From Rhodospirillaceae bacterium (GTDB taxonomy: Bacteria; Pseudomonadota; Alphaproteobacteria; Azospirillales; Azospirillaceae), in assembly GCA_029267445.1 (NCBI GenBank), contig JAJUIU010000006.1:1-64000 (forward strand): a stretch of DNA of 64,000 bases, written 5' to 3'. This document shows positions 43,501 to 51,377 of the stretch, piece after piece. Every line of letters starts with the position of its first letter. The stretch's first letter is position 1. The notes below the pieces were generated by a model. The model did no database searches and was not told where the DNA came from. It was given only the letters and a program-made list of their open reading frames with translations. The translations under genes and the position numbers were made by a program.

Positions 43501-44213
43501 GTCCCGTGGGCACCGGCGCCAAAGCCGCCGGCGCGATTGACGCAACGTCCGGGGGAGGAAGGGACGAGGGGCCCGCGACCACCCTCTCCAGCACCGACAA
43601 TGAAAACGAGAACATGTACGACGATGGAGAACCGGACCCGGAGGCCAATCAAGGCCCGGCAACGGCTCCAAAGCAGCCCGAGTCCGAAGTTGCCTTGCCC
43701 CCGATACCCATCCTCGCGCCATTGGGTCGACGAGACCGGGAAGCCATTAGGCTGGTGGCGCCATTGCTGTCTGGGTCGCCGAGGCGGGCGAAGCGGTTCC
43801 TCAACATCTATCAGATCATCAGGACCCAACTGGCTTCCGGTGGTGCCGATGAGAGCGGGGCGCAAGACCTAGTCACCCCCATTGTCCTGTCAGGCGTGCT
43901 CGCGCTCAACACGGCATATCCAGAACAAGGGGAGAAGCTGTATGCGTCACTCGCGTCGAACGTAGAGGATGAGCCGTACGACGTGGTTGCAGGCAAGGCC
44001 GGGAACTCCGCAGTGCGAGCACTGGGGATAGTGCGGCAGGCGGCCTCTGATGCCGGCATCCTGGATGAAGCGCTGTTGCGGCAAAGGATGTTGCAGGTGG
44101 CCACCTTAGTGCGGCGATTCACCTTTGACGGGCCGGGTAATGGTGACTTGTTTCCACCGTCTCCGGATGTTCCCGCTGTCGCCGTGGCGACCCCGGTTGA
44201 GCCGTCTCCATAA
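40557..44213 (+). CDS. Large KAP P-loop NTPase with macro-like and Clp-N-like regions
   Basis: A 1218-residue protein. Residues 1-185 resemble a macro domain (DALVVPTG; RVVLPLLGAGDGG; MELVLVSHKPEDW). Residues about 210-350 resemble Clp N-terminal repeats (VRLIRDSAAASVKEKKPEFGINHLLSSI split over two helices). A KAP-family NTPase follows: Walker A GDWGSGKS (438-445), two membrane segments at about 643-663 and 679-698, as is usual for KAP proteins, a coiled coil, and Walker B IVLFIDDLDRCPPDKV (about 873-888). An acidic low-complexity insert lies near 1020-1045. KAP NTPases (e.g. PifA) act in phage exclusion. It stands alone after hsdR, and its 3' end overlaps the convergent integrase by 95 bp. 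Confidence 0.75.
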   Translation: MFFLSESQESLEIGQFGHVAVRAVTTSTPWEISADALVVPTGPHIQDLSGGLARALQMVLGPDGWGRLRNRIGASAAVEVEPYAADRPLLVATGDLAVSASLPPVLILATAFQDPSEPTLAHTATLHVLRAFRDEAPPPSLNRVVLPLLGAGDGGANAVKTATAMLRAVWKFACEMPGDPMELVLVSHKPEDWQAVRMAVSEIKRGKQTPSLLATADRQVRRVVTIAERVAARRNGVMEVGWLLHAMSDAAFLVPRRLTQRGAAIVTKEIDVANLVQSIIKHHRGYSTGLFTDLRETVSGDIKFGSIKLSSTYVRLIRDSAAASVKEKKPEFGINHLLSSISKIFPNENFPDINPENFTRAIEKIFPDLGGLAKQFLESISLSESQSSKSPPTRRITRFQADTTTGPDLLGVDRDAKAFAELVTLRATQPPLSIALFGDWGSGKSFFMERMGALAQQVAQAARESGDRQFCHHIVPIRFNAWHYVEQNLWASLVHHIFQELDRWIRDQETDRRPDDLFDQLATARRLRLEALEGLVAAGLATRQAETEVAKARKVYGEAVQKKSLHGTETMLAAVRRAFQPEALAKVKDNPAKAISELANGTGIEGLEQHSQQLLELWQTGGTLSTRAWVLWRGLRQTVPGWEVLVLAVGVIAFPFGLAAMHQWTAHALESTWLQQARLELSSLLVTLTGAAAVVRAWLNRAKPVLDKLEKVRTALDAIATEAVAGEADQIATAEAGAEQARLALQDSERRFHQAQDALSAAERDYVAQGAAGRLTRFIRERAGGGDYSRHLTLVATIRKDFEYLSELMAGMAKGDNRAKQHALAANQRYRQRLGDLLDRHKDSLPKEVEQKIRQAMPDETGNTTDLPSFDRIVLFIDDLDRCPPDKVVEVLQAVHLLLAFPLFVVVVAVDSRWVERSLERHYSGMLRQDKGSAAAAGPRDYLEKIFQIPFWVEPMDGVACGRFLDGVLGLIPDGDSADAPGPVGTGAKAAGAIDATSGGGRDEGPATTLSSTDNENENMYDDGEPDPEANQGPATAPKQPESEVALPPIPILAPLGRRDREAIRLVAPLLSGSPRRAKRFLNIYQIIRTQLASGGADESGAQDLVTPIVLSGVLALNTAYPEQGEKLYASLASNVEDEPYDVVAGKAGNSAVRALGIVRQAASDAGILDEALLRQRMLQVATLVRRFTFDGPGNGDLFPPSPDVPAVAVATPVEPSP

Positions 44214-45441
44214 GCAACAGTTCCGCCCGCTCCGACACCCTGTCCGCCGCAACCCGGATCGCCTCGTCCAGGTGGATGTAGCGTTGCGTGACCCCGCGGG
44301 AGGCATGCCCAAGCAGGGCGGCGACGGTCAGTTCCGTGAAGCCCATCTCGGCGGCGATGCTGGCGAAGGTGTGGCGGAGGACATGGGGTGTCACACCGGT
44401 AAGCTTGGCGCGGGCGCAGACGCGGGCGAGCACGCGGGGGACACCGATGAAGTGGCCGTCGCCCTGCTCGGCCGGGAAGACGTAGGGGCTGTCCTCCCGG
44501 CGGGGGGCGGTGCGGATCACGGCCAGGGCGGCCTGGCCGATTGGGCGCACCTGGGGGCCGCTCTTGGTGTCGGGAAAGCGGATATAGCCCTTCTCCGGGT
44601 TGACCCAGTCGAGCTGGAGCGCCATCGCCTCCATCCGCCGGAACCCGGTCAGCAGCAACAGTCGGATCGCGGCGAGGCCGGTCTTGTTCTCGTGATCCGT
44701 CTCCGCCTCCCGCATGGCCTTGCCAAGAGCGGCCAGCTCCTTCTCCGTCAGCGCCCGGTCGCGCTTGCGGTCGGGGGCGATCTTGCGGACGCCGCGGGCG
44801 GGGTTGGCGTCGATCCGCTTGCGGCGCCGGGCGTGTTCCAGGATGGTGTGCAGCATGCTGACGGTGCGGCTGGCGCTGCCGGCCCCGCCCGTGGCCACAC
44901 CGCCGCGCTTCGGCCCGCGGGGCCGGGCCGTCTTGCCAGCGGCGACATCGCCCTGGAAACGCTCGATGTCCTCCAGGGTCAGGCTGCGCACCGTGCGTCG
45001 GCCCAGCAGCGGCTTCACATGCGTTTCGATCCGACTGCGGTCCATGGCGAGGGTGCTGGCCTTGATCGGTCGCCCGCGCCGGCCGAGCAGGGTCCCGGCT
45101 TCCGCCTCGGCCAGGTATCAATCGCAGATTTCCGCCACGGTCGGCGCCTCGCGGGCGACGTGGCGCTCGGCGGAAGGATCCGCCCCCTTCGCGACCTCGG
45201 CCAGCCGCTCGCGGGCCAGCCGGCGCGCCTCGTCCGGCGTCAGGGTCCCGGCCTTGCCGATCACCATGCGGCGCAGGCGTCCCTCCGCGTTGCGGTACTG
45301 GATGATGAAGCTGCGCGACCCGCTCGGCTTGAGCCGGATGCCGAAGCCCTTGAGTTCGGAGTCCCAGGCGAACACATCGTCCGATTCCCCCGGCCGCAAG
45401 GCGTCGATCACGCGCTTCGTCAGTTTCGGCATGTAGATCAA
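44119..45441 (-). pseudogene. Tyrosine recombinase (island integrase) with an in-frame stop
   Basis: A 441-codon integrase frame interrupted once. Codons 1-107 (45441-45121) encode the arm-binding domain (KLTKRVIDALRPGESDDVFAW... then VAEICD); a TGA at 45118-45120 follows; the same frame continues YLAEAEAGTLLGRRGRPI into the core and catalytic domains. Catalytic residues are present: R in LLLTGFRRMEAMAL, H-x2-R in HVLRHTFASIA, a later GH in ALLGHASRG and Tyr in VTQRYIHLDEA. One change from CGA or TGG would restore it. Re-initiation at 45045 could give a 308-residue core-only protein. It lies next to attR. Confidence 0.88.
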
Positions 45442-45485
45442 CCCCTTGCCGCGATTCTGATTCCCCAGGCGGCCAGTCTACAGGT

Positions 45486-45506
45486 CGGGGAATCCCGGGG
45501 GAATCA
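45486..45506. promoter_or_regulatory. Right arm-type repeat upstream of the integrase
   Basis: CGGGGAATCCCGGGGGAATCA repeats the sequence at 29461-29481 with one difference. It lies between the integrase start and attR, so it could be both an arm-binding site and an integrase autoregulation site. The remaining intergenic sequence (45507-45638) is AT-rich near 45555-45590 and may hold the integrase promoter. Confidence 0.55.
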
Positions 45507-45638
45507 CGCGGAGGGGTAATGGGGCGTTGCAGCGCGTACCGGGGCGCAGCTTCTACCATTTAAAAAATCTTTCTTTATCAATTGCTTAATGCACAGTGCG
45601 TTGATCTCATTCGGTGATCGGTTCGGTTCCATGGGTCG

Positions 45639-45688
45639 TTGCCAAGGTTGGGGTCGAGGGTTCGAATCCCTTCGCCCGCTCCAGTCTC
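45639..45688. repeat. attR: right 50-bp direct repeat (tRNA-Gly 3' copy)
   Basis: Identical over 50 bp to 29360-29409. Only the anticodon-to-CCA part of tRNA-Gly is present, with no 5' half, so it is not a functional tRNA. It marks the right junction of island A. Confidence 0.95.
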
Positions 45689-45716
45689 AGTCCAGCTCTC
45701 AGTCCAGCGCGCACGA

Positions 45717-45745
45717 AAAGGGCCGGGGTCGATCCCCGGCCCTTT
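45717..45745 (+). terminator. Terminator after attR (original tRNA-Gly terminator)
   Basis: AAAGGGCCGGGG/CCCCGGCCCTTT forms a perfect 12-bp stem with a 5-nt loop. It is the chromosomal tRNA-Gly terminator displaced by island A, or its equivalent; part of the same sequence recurs at 62060. Confidence 0.85.
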
Positions 45746-45760
45746 CGCGTTCCGGGGCCT
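45725..45760. repeat. Left copy of terminator-region repeat flanking region B
   Basis: GGGGTCGATCCCCGGCCCTTTCGCGTTCCGGGGCCT recurs at 62060-62094 with one base missing and one substitution, same orientation. The two copies bracket the second defence block. From 45761 to 45865 only a short hairpin (AGCGGG/CCCGCT, about 45822-45838) is seen. Confidence 0.8.
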
Positions 45761-45865
45761 CAGACGCGGAAGCCCCTCGGTCACAATCCTTCGACGCGCC
45801 CCTTCAACGCACGCCCTCATAGCGGGCTTGTCCCGCTCACCGCCGGTGGCCACGCCGGTCCGGCG

Positions 45866-47563
45866 TCAGCCCAGCCGCCACAGCCGGGCCAGGGCGCCGA
45901 CCAGTTCCGCCTGCCTTTCCATCAGCACCTCCCGCGTCCAGCTTTGTTTGTTGACGATCCAGGTGGTCAGGGCGAACGTCGTTGTCCCGTTCCGCTGAAA
46001 GTATTCCGTCTTCTTCCGGTCGAAGTCGAAATTGCTGGCCTGGCTGTTCTTCCGACGGGACAGAAGAGCCAGGTTGCCGAGCTTGTGGACCCACTCCGCC
46101 CTTTCCACGGGATCGGGGAACCAGTCGAGCCAGACGCTGTCCGGCGGGGGGGTCTGTGGCAGCACGTGCTCCACCGTCACCACATCCGGATCATGGCGGA
46201 CACCGCCGTCCGCGAGCACAGAGTCGAGGCGCAGCAGGACCGGCAAGCGGATGCGCGTCTCGGTATATAGCGGTCCATTCAGCCGGCCCAGGATTTCCGA
46301 CCGCTCGATCGGATCGAGCTGCATCGGCGAGCCGGGGTCGCGGTAATCGAGGCCGCCCTCCAGCGAGGTCAACAGTCTGCCATATCGCTGGATGCGCTCG
46401 GTCGCGTTGCGCCGGAGAATGAAGAGCCCGTAGGAGAGGCGCTCCAGCTCCACCAGGAACGGCAGCAGCGTCTCGGGGTGGCGGTTGAACCTCGCCATGT
46501 ACCAGATGGCTGGCGGCATCCAGTCGAAGTTGTCCAACCGGTTCAGATATCGCAGGTACGCGTTGATGCTCTCGGCAAGCGTGGTGCTGCGATAGTCTTC
46601 GCGGATGATCGTCTCGTAGGCGTCGGCGTAGGGAACGAGCATCCGGTCGATGAAGGCGGCCGGCGCGTTCTGCGGTTGGACGTACGCCTTGAACTCGACC
46701 GCGAGCGTCTTCTGCGCCTTCTGCTTGGCCACGATCATCCGGATATGGGCGAACAGGTCCTCGAAGGCGGAACGGCCGAGGCTCGCCTCGCAATCCTCCC
46801 AGATGTCCGTATAGGTCTTGCGCAGCTCCTCATTCTCCGGCAGCGCGCCGATGATCTCGGCCTTGAGGATATCCGTCGCCGACAGATCGAGGCCCCGGTC
46901 GTTCATCACGCTGAAGATGCGGTAGGCCGCCTCCTGGTCGGAGGCGCAGACGACCACCAGGAAGCACCGCTGGAGAAGAAACGCCGCCAGACGATCCCTG
47001 TACCCTTGCGGCAGTTCGGCGAGTTGCTCCTTCAGGAAAAGGGCATTGGCGCGCATGTTCGCCTGCGCCTCGGGAATCTCGTCCCCCGCAGCGTCCAAAC
47101 CCGCAAGACCGCCCATGGCCTGGATGTGGCGCCGGAAGAAATCCCGATCCCGCGTCCGGGGTGACAGGCGGAACCGCGCCTGCGCGCCGGTCAGCATGTC
47201 GGCTTCCTCGCAGACGAAGCTTTGGAGCTTGATCGCCAAGGGTGCCGGCGCCAGCTCCCGCAGGACCGACAGCATGATGGTCAGCGTCGTCAGCCGTTGC
47301 TGGCCGTCCACGACCTGGGCTTCAGGGCGGAGCGGGTCCTTGATCAGGACGACGCTGCCAAGGAAATAGGGCGACAGGTCCTGGATGGGGATCACCCCGT
47401 CGTCATCCTGCATGGCGGTCCGGATGTCGGCCAGCAGGTCGCCGACCTGTTCCAGACCCCAGGAATAGGGGCGCTGGTAGTCCGGGATGGAGAACGCATA
47501 GTCGTTGCTGAAGATCTTCATCAACGGACGCTCTTGCGCCTGGATCGTCTCGACCATCGTCAT
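45866..47563 (-). CDS. GmrSD-type DUF262/DUF1524 protein (type IV restriction)
   Basis: A 565-residue protein. The N-terminal DUF262 domain has the ParB-like nucleotide motif VVDGQQRLTTLTIM (about 84-97) preceded by YAFSIPDYQRPYSWG. The C-terminal DUF1524 domain has the His-Me nuclease sequence VTVEHVLPQTPP with a later KLGNLALLSRRKNSQASNFDF. Fused GmrS-GmrD proteins cut phage DNA with glucosylated or otherwise modified cytosine using NTP. BrxU-like proteins share this plan. It stands alone, leftward. ATGs at 47563 and 47557 are both possible starts. Confidence 0.88.
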   Translation of the reverse strand: MTMVETIQAQERPLMKIFSNDYAFSIPDYQRPYSWGLEQVGDLLADIRTAMQDDDGVIPIQDLSPYFLGSVVLIKDPLRPEAQVVDGQQRLTTLTIMLSVLRELAPAPLAIKLQSFVCEEADMLTGAQARFRLSPRTRDRDFFRRHIQAMGGLAGLDAAGDEIPEAQANMRANALFLKEQLAELPQGYRDRLAAFLLQRCFLVVVCASDQEAAYRIFSVMNDRGLDLSATDILKAEIIGALPENEELRKTYTDIWEDCEASLGRSAFEDLFAHIRMIVAKQKAQKTLAVEFKAYVQPQNAPAAFIDRMLVPYADAYETIIREDYRSTTLAESINAYLRYLNRLDNFDWMPPAIWYMARFNRHPETLLPFLVELERLSYGLFILRRNATERIQRYGRLLTSLEGGLDYRDPGSPMQLDPIERSEILGRLNGPLYTETRIRLPVLLRLDSVLADGGVRHDPDVVTVEHVLPQTPPPDSVWLDWFPDPVERAEWVHKLGNLALLSRRKNSQASNFDFDRKKTEYFQRNGTTTFALTTWIVNKQSWTREVLMERQAELVGALARLWRLG

Positions 47564-47713
47564 CCCCCCACCGCTCTCGCCGATAAGGCGTAAAGGAGTG
47601 CTACACTATCCGCAATAGGGGAATGACCGGATCGGATAGGCCCAGGGTATCTTGCCCTTTCCACATCCGCCCCGCCTGCGCTACCACGGTCCCCGCCGCA
47701 ACCGGGGGGCCTG

Positions 47714-49252
47714 ATGATCACGGGTGAGATCAAGCGTCAGATCGACGACATCTGGAACGACTTCTGGACCGGCGGGATGTCCAATCCCCTGGCCGTGATG
47801 GAGCAGATCACCGTCCTGCTGTTCATCCGCCGCCTGGACGAACTCCACACGCTGGAGGAGGCGCGGGCCGCCACCCTGAAGAAGCCGATGGCGCGCCGCG
47901 TCTTCCCCGAGGGGGCCGACCAGGACGGCGTGCCGTACGAGCGGATGCGCTGGTCCCGCTTCAGGTCGCTGGAACCCCGGGCGATGTTCGACCTCGTCGA
48001 CCGGCACGTCTTCCCCTTCCTGCGGACCCTGGGCGGCGCCGGGTCCAGCTTCGCCACGCACATGAAGGACGCCCGCCTGGGCATCCCCACGCCGGCCCTG
48101 CTGGCGAAGGTGGTGGAGAAGCTGGACCGCGTGCCCATGGAGGAGCGGGACACCAAGGGCGACGTCTACGAGTACATGCTGGGCAAGATCGCCAGCGCCG
48201 GCCACAACGGGCAGTTCCGCACGCCCCGGCACATCATCGCGGCGATGGTGGAACTGATGGCGCCCACGCCGGACGACGTGATCTGCGACCCGGCGGCGGG
48301 CACCGCCGGCTTCCTGGTGGCGGCGGGGGAGTATCTGCGGCGGGAGCACAAGGCCCTGTTCCATGACCCGGCGAAGCTGCGCCACTTCCACACCCGCGCC
48401 TTCAACGGATTCGACTTCGATCCCACCATGCTGCGCATCGGGGCCATGAACATGGTCCTGCACGGGGTGGAGGGGGCGAACATCGCCTACCGCGACAGCC
48501 TGGCGGAGGAGCATGGGGAGGATGCGGGCGCCTATTCCCTGATCCTGGCCAACCCGCCCTTCGCCGGCTCGCTGGATTACGAGGCCTGCGCCAAGGACCT
48601 GCAGCGCGTCGTCAAGACGAAGAAGACGGAGCTGCTGTTCATCGCCCTGTTCCTGCGGCTGCTGCGCGTCGGTGGCCGGGCGGCGGTGATCGTGCCGGAC
48701 GGCGTGCTGTTCGGCTCCTCCAAGGCGCACAGGGACATCCGCCGCATCCTGGTGGAGGACCACAGGCTGGACGCGGTGATCAAGCTGCCGTCGGGCGTGT
48801 TCCGCCCCTATGCCGGGGTGTCCACCGCCATCCTCTGCTTCACCCGCACGGACAGCGGCGGCACCGACCATGTCTGGTTCTACGACGTGCAGGCCGACGG
48901 CTTCTCCCTGGACGACAAGCGCACGCCCCTCGTGGGGGAGGATAAGCTGGGCCCCGTGCCCGGCCGCACCCTGACGGCCGAGGAGTTCCAGCGGAACAAC
49001 CTGCCCGACCTGGTGACCCGCTGGCAGGACCGCGCCGGCGACGAACGCAAGCGCCCCCGCACGGCCCAGAGCTTCTGCGTGCCCAAGGTGGAAATCGCTG
49101 CGGCCGGCTACGACCTGTCCCTCAACCGCTACAAGGAAGTGGCGCACGCGACGGCGGACCATGCCAGCCCGGCGGAGATCCTGGCCGAGCTGAAACGCAT
49201 CGAGGCGGAGATCGCCGACGGCACCCGGCGGCTGGAGGAGATGCTGGGATGA
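47714..49252 (+). CDS. hsdM: Type I restriction methyltransferase HsdM (second system)
   Basis: A 512-residue type I M subunit distinct from the one at 34484. The AdoMet motif is VICDPAAGTAGFL (about 190-202) and the catalytic motif is intact (LANPPFAGS, about 278-286). The N-terminal helical domain has IDDIWNDFWTGGMSNPLAVMEQ. It overlaps its hsdS by 4 bp. Its cognate hsdR is 5.4 kb downstream, beyond several inserted genes. Confidence 0.92.
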   Translation: MITGEIKRQIDDIWNDFWTGGMSNPLAVMEQITVLLFIRRLDELHTLEEARAATLKKPMARRVFPEGADQDGVPYERMRWSRFRSLEPRAMFDLVDRHVFPFLRTLGGAGSSFATHMKDARLGIPTPALLAKVVEKLDRVPMEERDTKGDVYEYMLGKIASAGHNGQFRTPRHIIAAMVELMAPTPDDVICDPAAGTAGFLVAAGEYLRREHKALFHDPAKLRHFHTRAFNGFDFDPTMLRIGAMNMVLHGVEGANIAYRDSLAEEHGEDAGAYSLILANPPFAGSLDYEACAKDLQRVVKTKKTELLFIALFLRLLRVGGRAAVIVPDGVLFGSSKAHRDIRRILVEDHRLDAVIKLPSGVFRPYAGVSTAILCFTRTDSGGTDHVWFYDVQADGFSLDDKRTPLVGEDKLGPVPGRTLTAEEFQRNNLPDLVTRWQDRAGDERKRPRTAQSFCVPKVEIAAAGYDLSLNRYKEVAHATADHASPAEILAELKRIEAEIADGTRRLEEMLG

Positions 49253-50415
49253 AGGGGGTGCGGAGGGTAAAGCTAGGAGAGGTCGCGGAGCTGGTCCGGC
49301 AGGTCATGTCGCCGGGCGACATGCCACAAGGAACCCGGTATGTCGGCCTTGAACACATCCTGTCCACAGGCGAAATCCAAGCGAACGGTCCGGTTGAACC
49401 CGGGGAAATAGCAAGCAACAAGTTCGAATTCCATCCAGGGCAGATCCTGTTCGGCAAGTTACGCCCTTACCTGCGCAAGGTAGCGCGGCCCGATTTTCGG
49501 GGCGTATGCAGCACAGACATCATACCTATCCAGCCTAGCCGACAAGTCGATGCAGGCTTTCTGTTTCACATGCTGAGGACAGACGAGTTCATTGACCGCG
49601 CTACGGCCCTGGCGACGGGAGCGAATCTGCCCCGCATAAGCCCAAAGCTGCTTGTTGAGTTCGAGTTCCCCCTTCCAACACTCGAGGAGCAGCGGCGGAT
49701 TGCTGCCATCCTCGACCAGGCCGATACGCTCCGCCGCCACCGCCGCGCTGCGCTGGAGCGGTTGACTAATCTCATTGAAGCGACGCTTACAGACTTCCTC
49801 GCGTCCGATATCAGCTATAAATGGCCTCTCGTCTCTTTAGGGAACTGTGGAGATGTCCAAGGTGGCCTCCAGGTCTCGGCGAAACGAAAGGGAGACGGTC
49901 CACCAGTTCCTTATCTTCGCGTCGCGAACGTCTATCGGAATCGTCTTGACCTGGGTGAAATCAAGGTAATGCCAGCCACATTAGCGGAAGTTGCCCGTCT
50001 TCGGCTCGAGGCGGGCGACATCCTTATCGTCGAAGGTCACGGAAATGCGGCCGAGATCGGTAGAACTGCTCTCTGGGATGGTTCTATTCCCGACTGTATT
50101 CACCAGAACCATTTGATCCGGGTTCGGCCCAACCGCCAGAAGCTCGAACCGACCTTTGCATCGCTTTACCTAAACTCCAGTGCGGGGAGACTCCATTTGG
50201 TGGGCCGAGGAAGAACGACGTCGGGACTGAACACAATCAGTGTGCGCGATGTTCGGGAAACGCCAATCCCGCTCCCCCCCCTTTCCCTCCAACGCGCCTT
50301 CGCCGACCGCGTGCGCGCCATCGAGGTCCTGAAGGCCAGGCACCGCGCCCACCTGTCCCACCTCGACGCCCTCTTCGCGTCGTTGCAACATCGAGCCATC
50401 AATGGGGGTTTTTGA
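49249..50415 (+). CDS. hsdS: Type I specificity subunit HsdS (second system)
   Basis: A 388-residue S subunit with two recognition domains (about 1-140 and 190-335) and conserved helices EFPLPTLEEQRRIAAILDQADTLRRHRR and LPPLSLQRAFADRVRAIEVL. The recognition domains are less GC-rich than the helices. The last 117 bp of shared helix are repeated at 51598-51714 at the end of an hsdS fragment, showing recombination at this gene. Confidence 0.9.
   Translation: MKGVRRVKLGEVAELVRQVMSPGDMPQGTRYVGLEHILSTGEIQANGPVEPGEIASNKFEFHPGQILFGKLRPYLRKVARPDFRGVCSTDIIPIQPSRQVDAGFLFHMLRTDEFIDRATALATGANLPRISPKLLVEFEFPLPTLEEQRRIAAILDQADTLRRHRRAALERLTNLIEATLTDFLASDISYKWPLVSLGNCGDVQGGLQVSAKRKGDGPPVPYLRVANVYRNRLDLGEIKVMPATLAEVARLRLEAGDILIVEGHGNAAEIGRTALWDGSIPDCIHQNHLIRVRPNRQKLEPTFASLYLNSSAGRLHLVGRGRTTSGLNTISVRDVRETPIPLPPLSLQRAFADRVRAIEVLKARHRAHLSHLDALFASLQHRAINGGF
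50281..50397. repeat. hsdS tail repeat, copy 1
   Basis: CTTTCCCTCCAACGCGCCTT through ...CATCGAGCC is nearly the same as 51598-51714, same orientation. It encodes the terminal coiled-coil helix of HsdS. Recombination between the copies would delete the Abi-like gene between them. Confidence 0.85.
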
Positions 50416-50418
50416 CCG

Positions 50419-51348
50419 ATGCGCGGTGATCTCCTGCGGGTATGGCCCGAAACCTGGACTGAGATCTGGTATCCAGTGCTCAGGCATGAGGATGCGCCAG
50501 AAGATATAGCGGTCGAGCTTTTCGACACTCTTGTACCGCAACCTGTTGCCCCGAAAGAGCCCAGCCGGCCAGAGGACTTCACAGAGGCCGGTGACTTCGC
50601 CGATCCCGCTGATCGGGATGCGTTTGCGGCATATGATGCCGCATTCAAGGCCTACGAGGTCGCCCTCGGTGAATACCAGGAAGCTGCCAACGACCCCGGC
50701 CTCGCCGAGATAGCGCTGAAAGAGTTTTTGACCCAACCAGTTCTTTCCGAGTTACATGCAGTAAAAAAGATTGAGGAGGGCAATAGCACAATTGCTGCAT
50801 TCGAATTAGAATCACTAAATGCATACTATTTTGAGAGAACAAAGAAGTTTCTCGAAAAATACAATTTACGATACACGGTTCGTCAACCATTTAGTTTACA
50901 TGTAACGCCGAGCGGCGTCCTTGTAAACATCATTCAAGAAATCGAGAAAATAAGTCAGGGGGACGAGGGGCTCCAAGGGCTGGTTCGCGACTACAACGAG
51001 GCTTTCGAAGACCTAAAGCTTGGACATACCCCAGGGAGAATACGGACCTGTATACAGAAGCAGGTCAACCTCCTTGAGGGCATCGGAACACTCAACCGTG
51101 AAATCAACGGAGGCCTCGGAGAAATATGCACGAAAATAGAAAATTGGCCACACCCGACAATTCCCAAAGCTATAATCGCCCTATATGGCCTAGCCTCTGA
51201 TGTGCAGGGCATTAGACATGGCGTACGGAACAAGAAAAAGCTTCCCGAAACAAATCTGCGTGACTTGGTTGCGCTGTCAGCAATGTTCTGCGGTGCCGCT
51301 GTATATCTGGACGACGACCTAGACCCTGCGCGGATATATTTTGGCTAA
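50419..51348 (+). CDS. Abi-like protein inserted in the type I locus
   Basis: A 309-residue protein with no secure family. The first ~100 residues are acidic and charged, with two amphipathic stretches; the DNA for residues 110-305 is clearly AT-richer than the surroundings. The C-terminal segment GIRHGVRNKKKLPETNLRDLVALSAMF (split here) resembles the RNK/HG-type end of abortive-infection HEPN-like domains, followed by a hydrophobic helix. It is framed by the 117-bp hsdS tail repeats. A toxin-like guard linked to the restriction system is plausible, but low confidence for function. Confidence 0.5.
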   Translation: MRGDLLRVWPETWTEIWYPVLRHEDAPEDIAVELFDTLVPQPVAPKEPSRPEDFTEAGDFADPADRDAFAAYDAAFKAYEVALGEYQEAANDPGLAEIALKEFLTQPVLSELHAVKKIEEGNSTIAAFELESLNAYYFERTKKFLEKYNLRYTVRQPFSLHVTPSGVLVNIIQEIEKISQGDEGLQGLVRDYNEAFEDLKLGHTPGRIRTCIQKQVNLLEGIGTLNREINGGLGEICTKIENWPHPTIPKAIIALYGLASDVQGIRHGVRNKKKLPETNLRDLVALSAMFCGAAVYLDDDLDPARIYFG

Positions 51349-51377
51349 TAAGGAAGTGTACATGTGTTCTTGATGCC

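Larger units (their letters stand above)
29410..45688. mobile_element. Integrated island A at tRNA-Gly (about 16.3 kb)
   Basis: Bounded by 50-bp attL/attR direct repeats. It contains a tyrosine recombinase at the right end (with an internal stop), possible arm-type repeats at both ends, a plasmid-type Rep gene with iterons, two toxin-antitoxin candidates, two type I restriction-like modules and a large KAP NTPase. The combination suggests a plasmid that integrated by site-specific recombination and carries defence cargo. Confidence 0.9.

Noticed and set aside
45639-45688. A second tRNA-Gly
   Set aside because: Only the 3' half is present (attR); there is no acceptor 5' strand or D-arm upstream.
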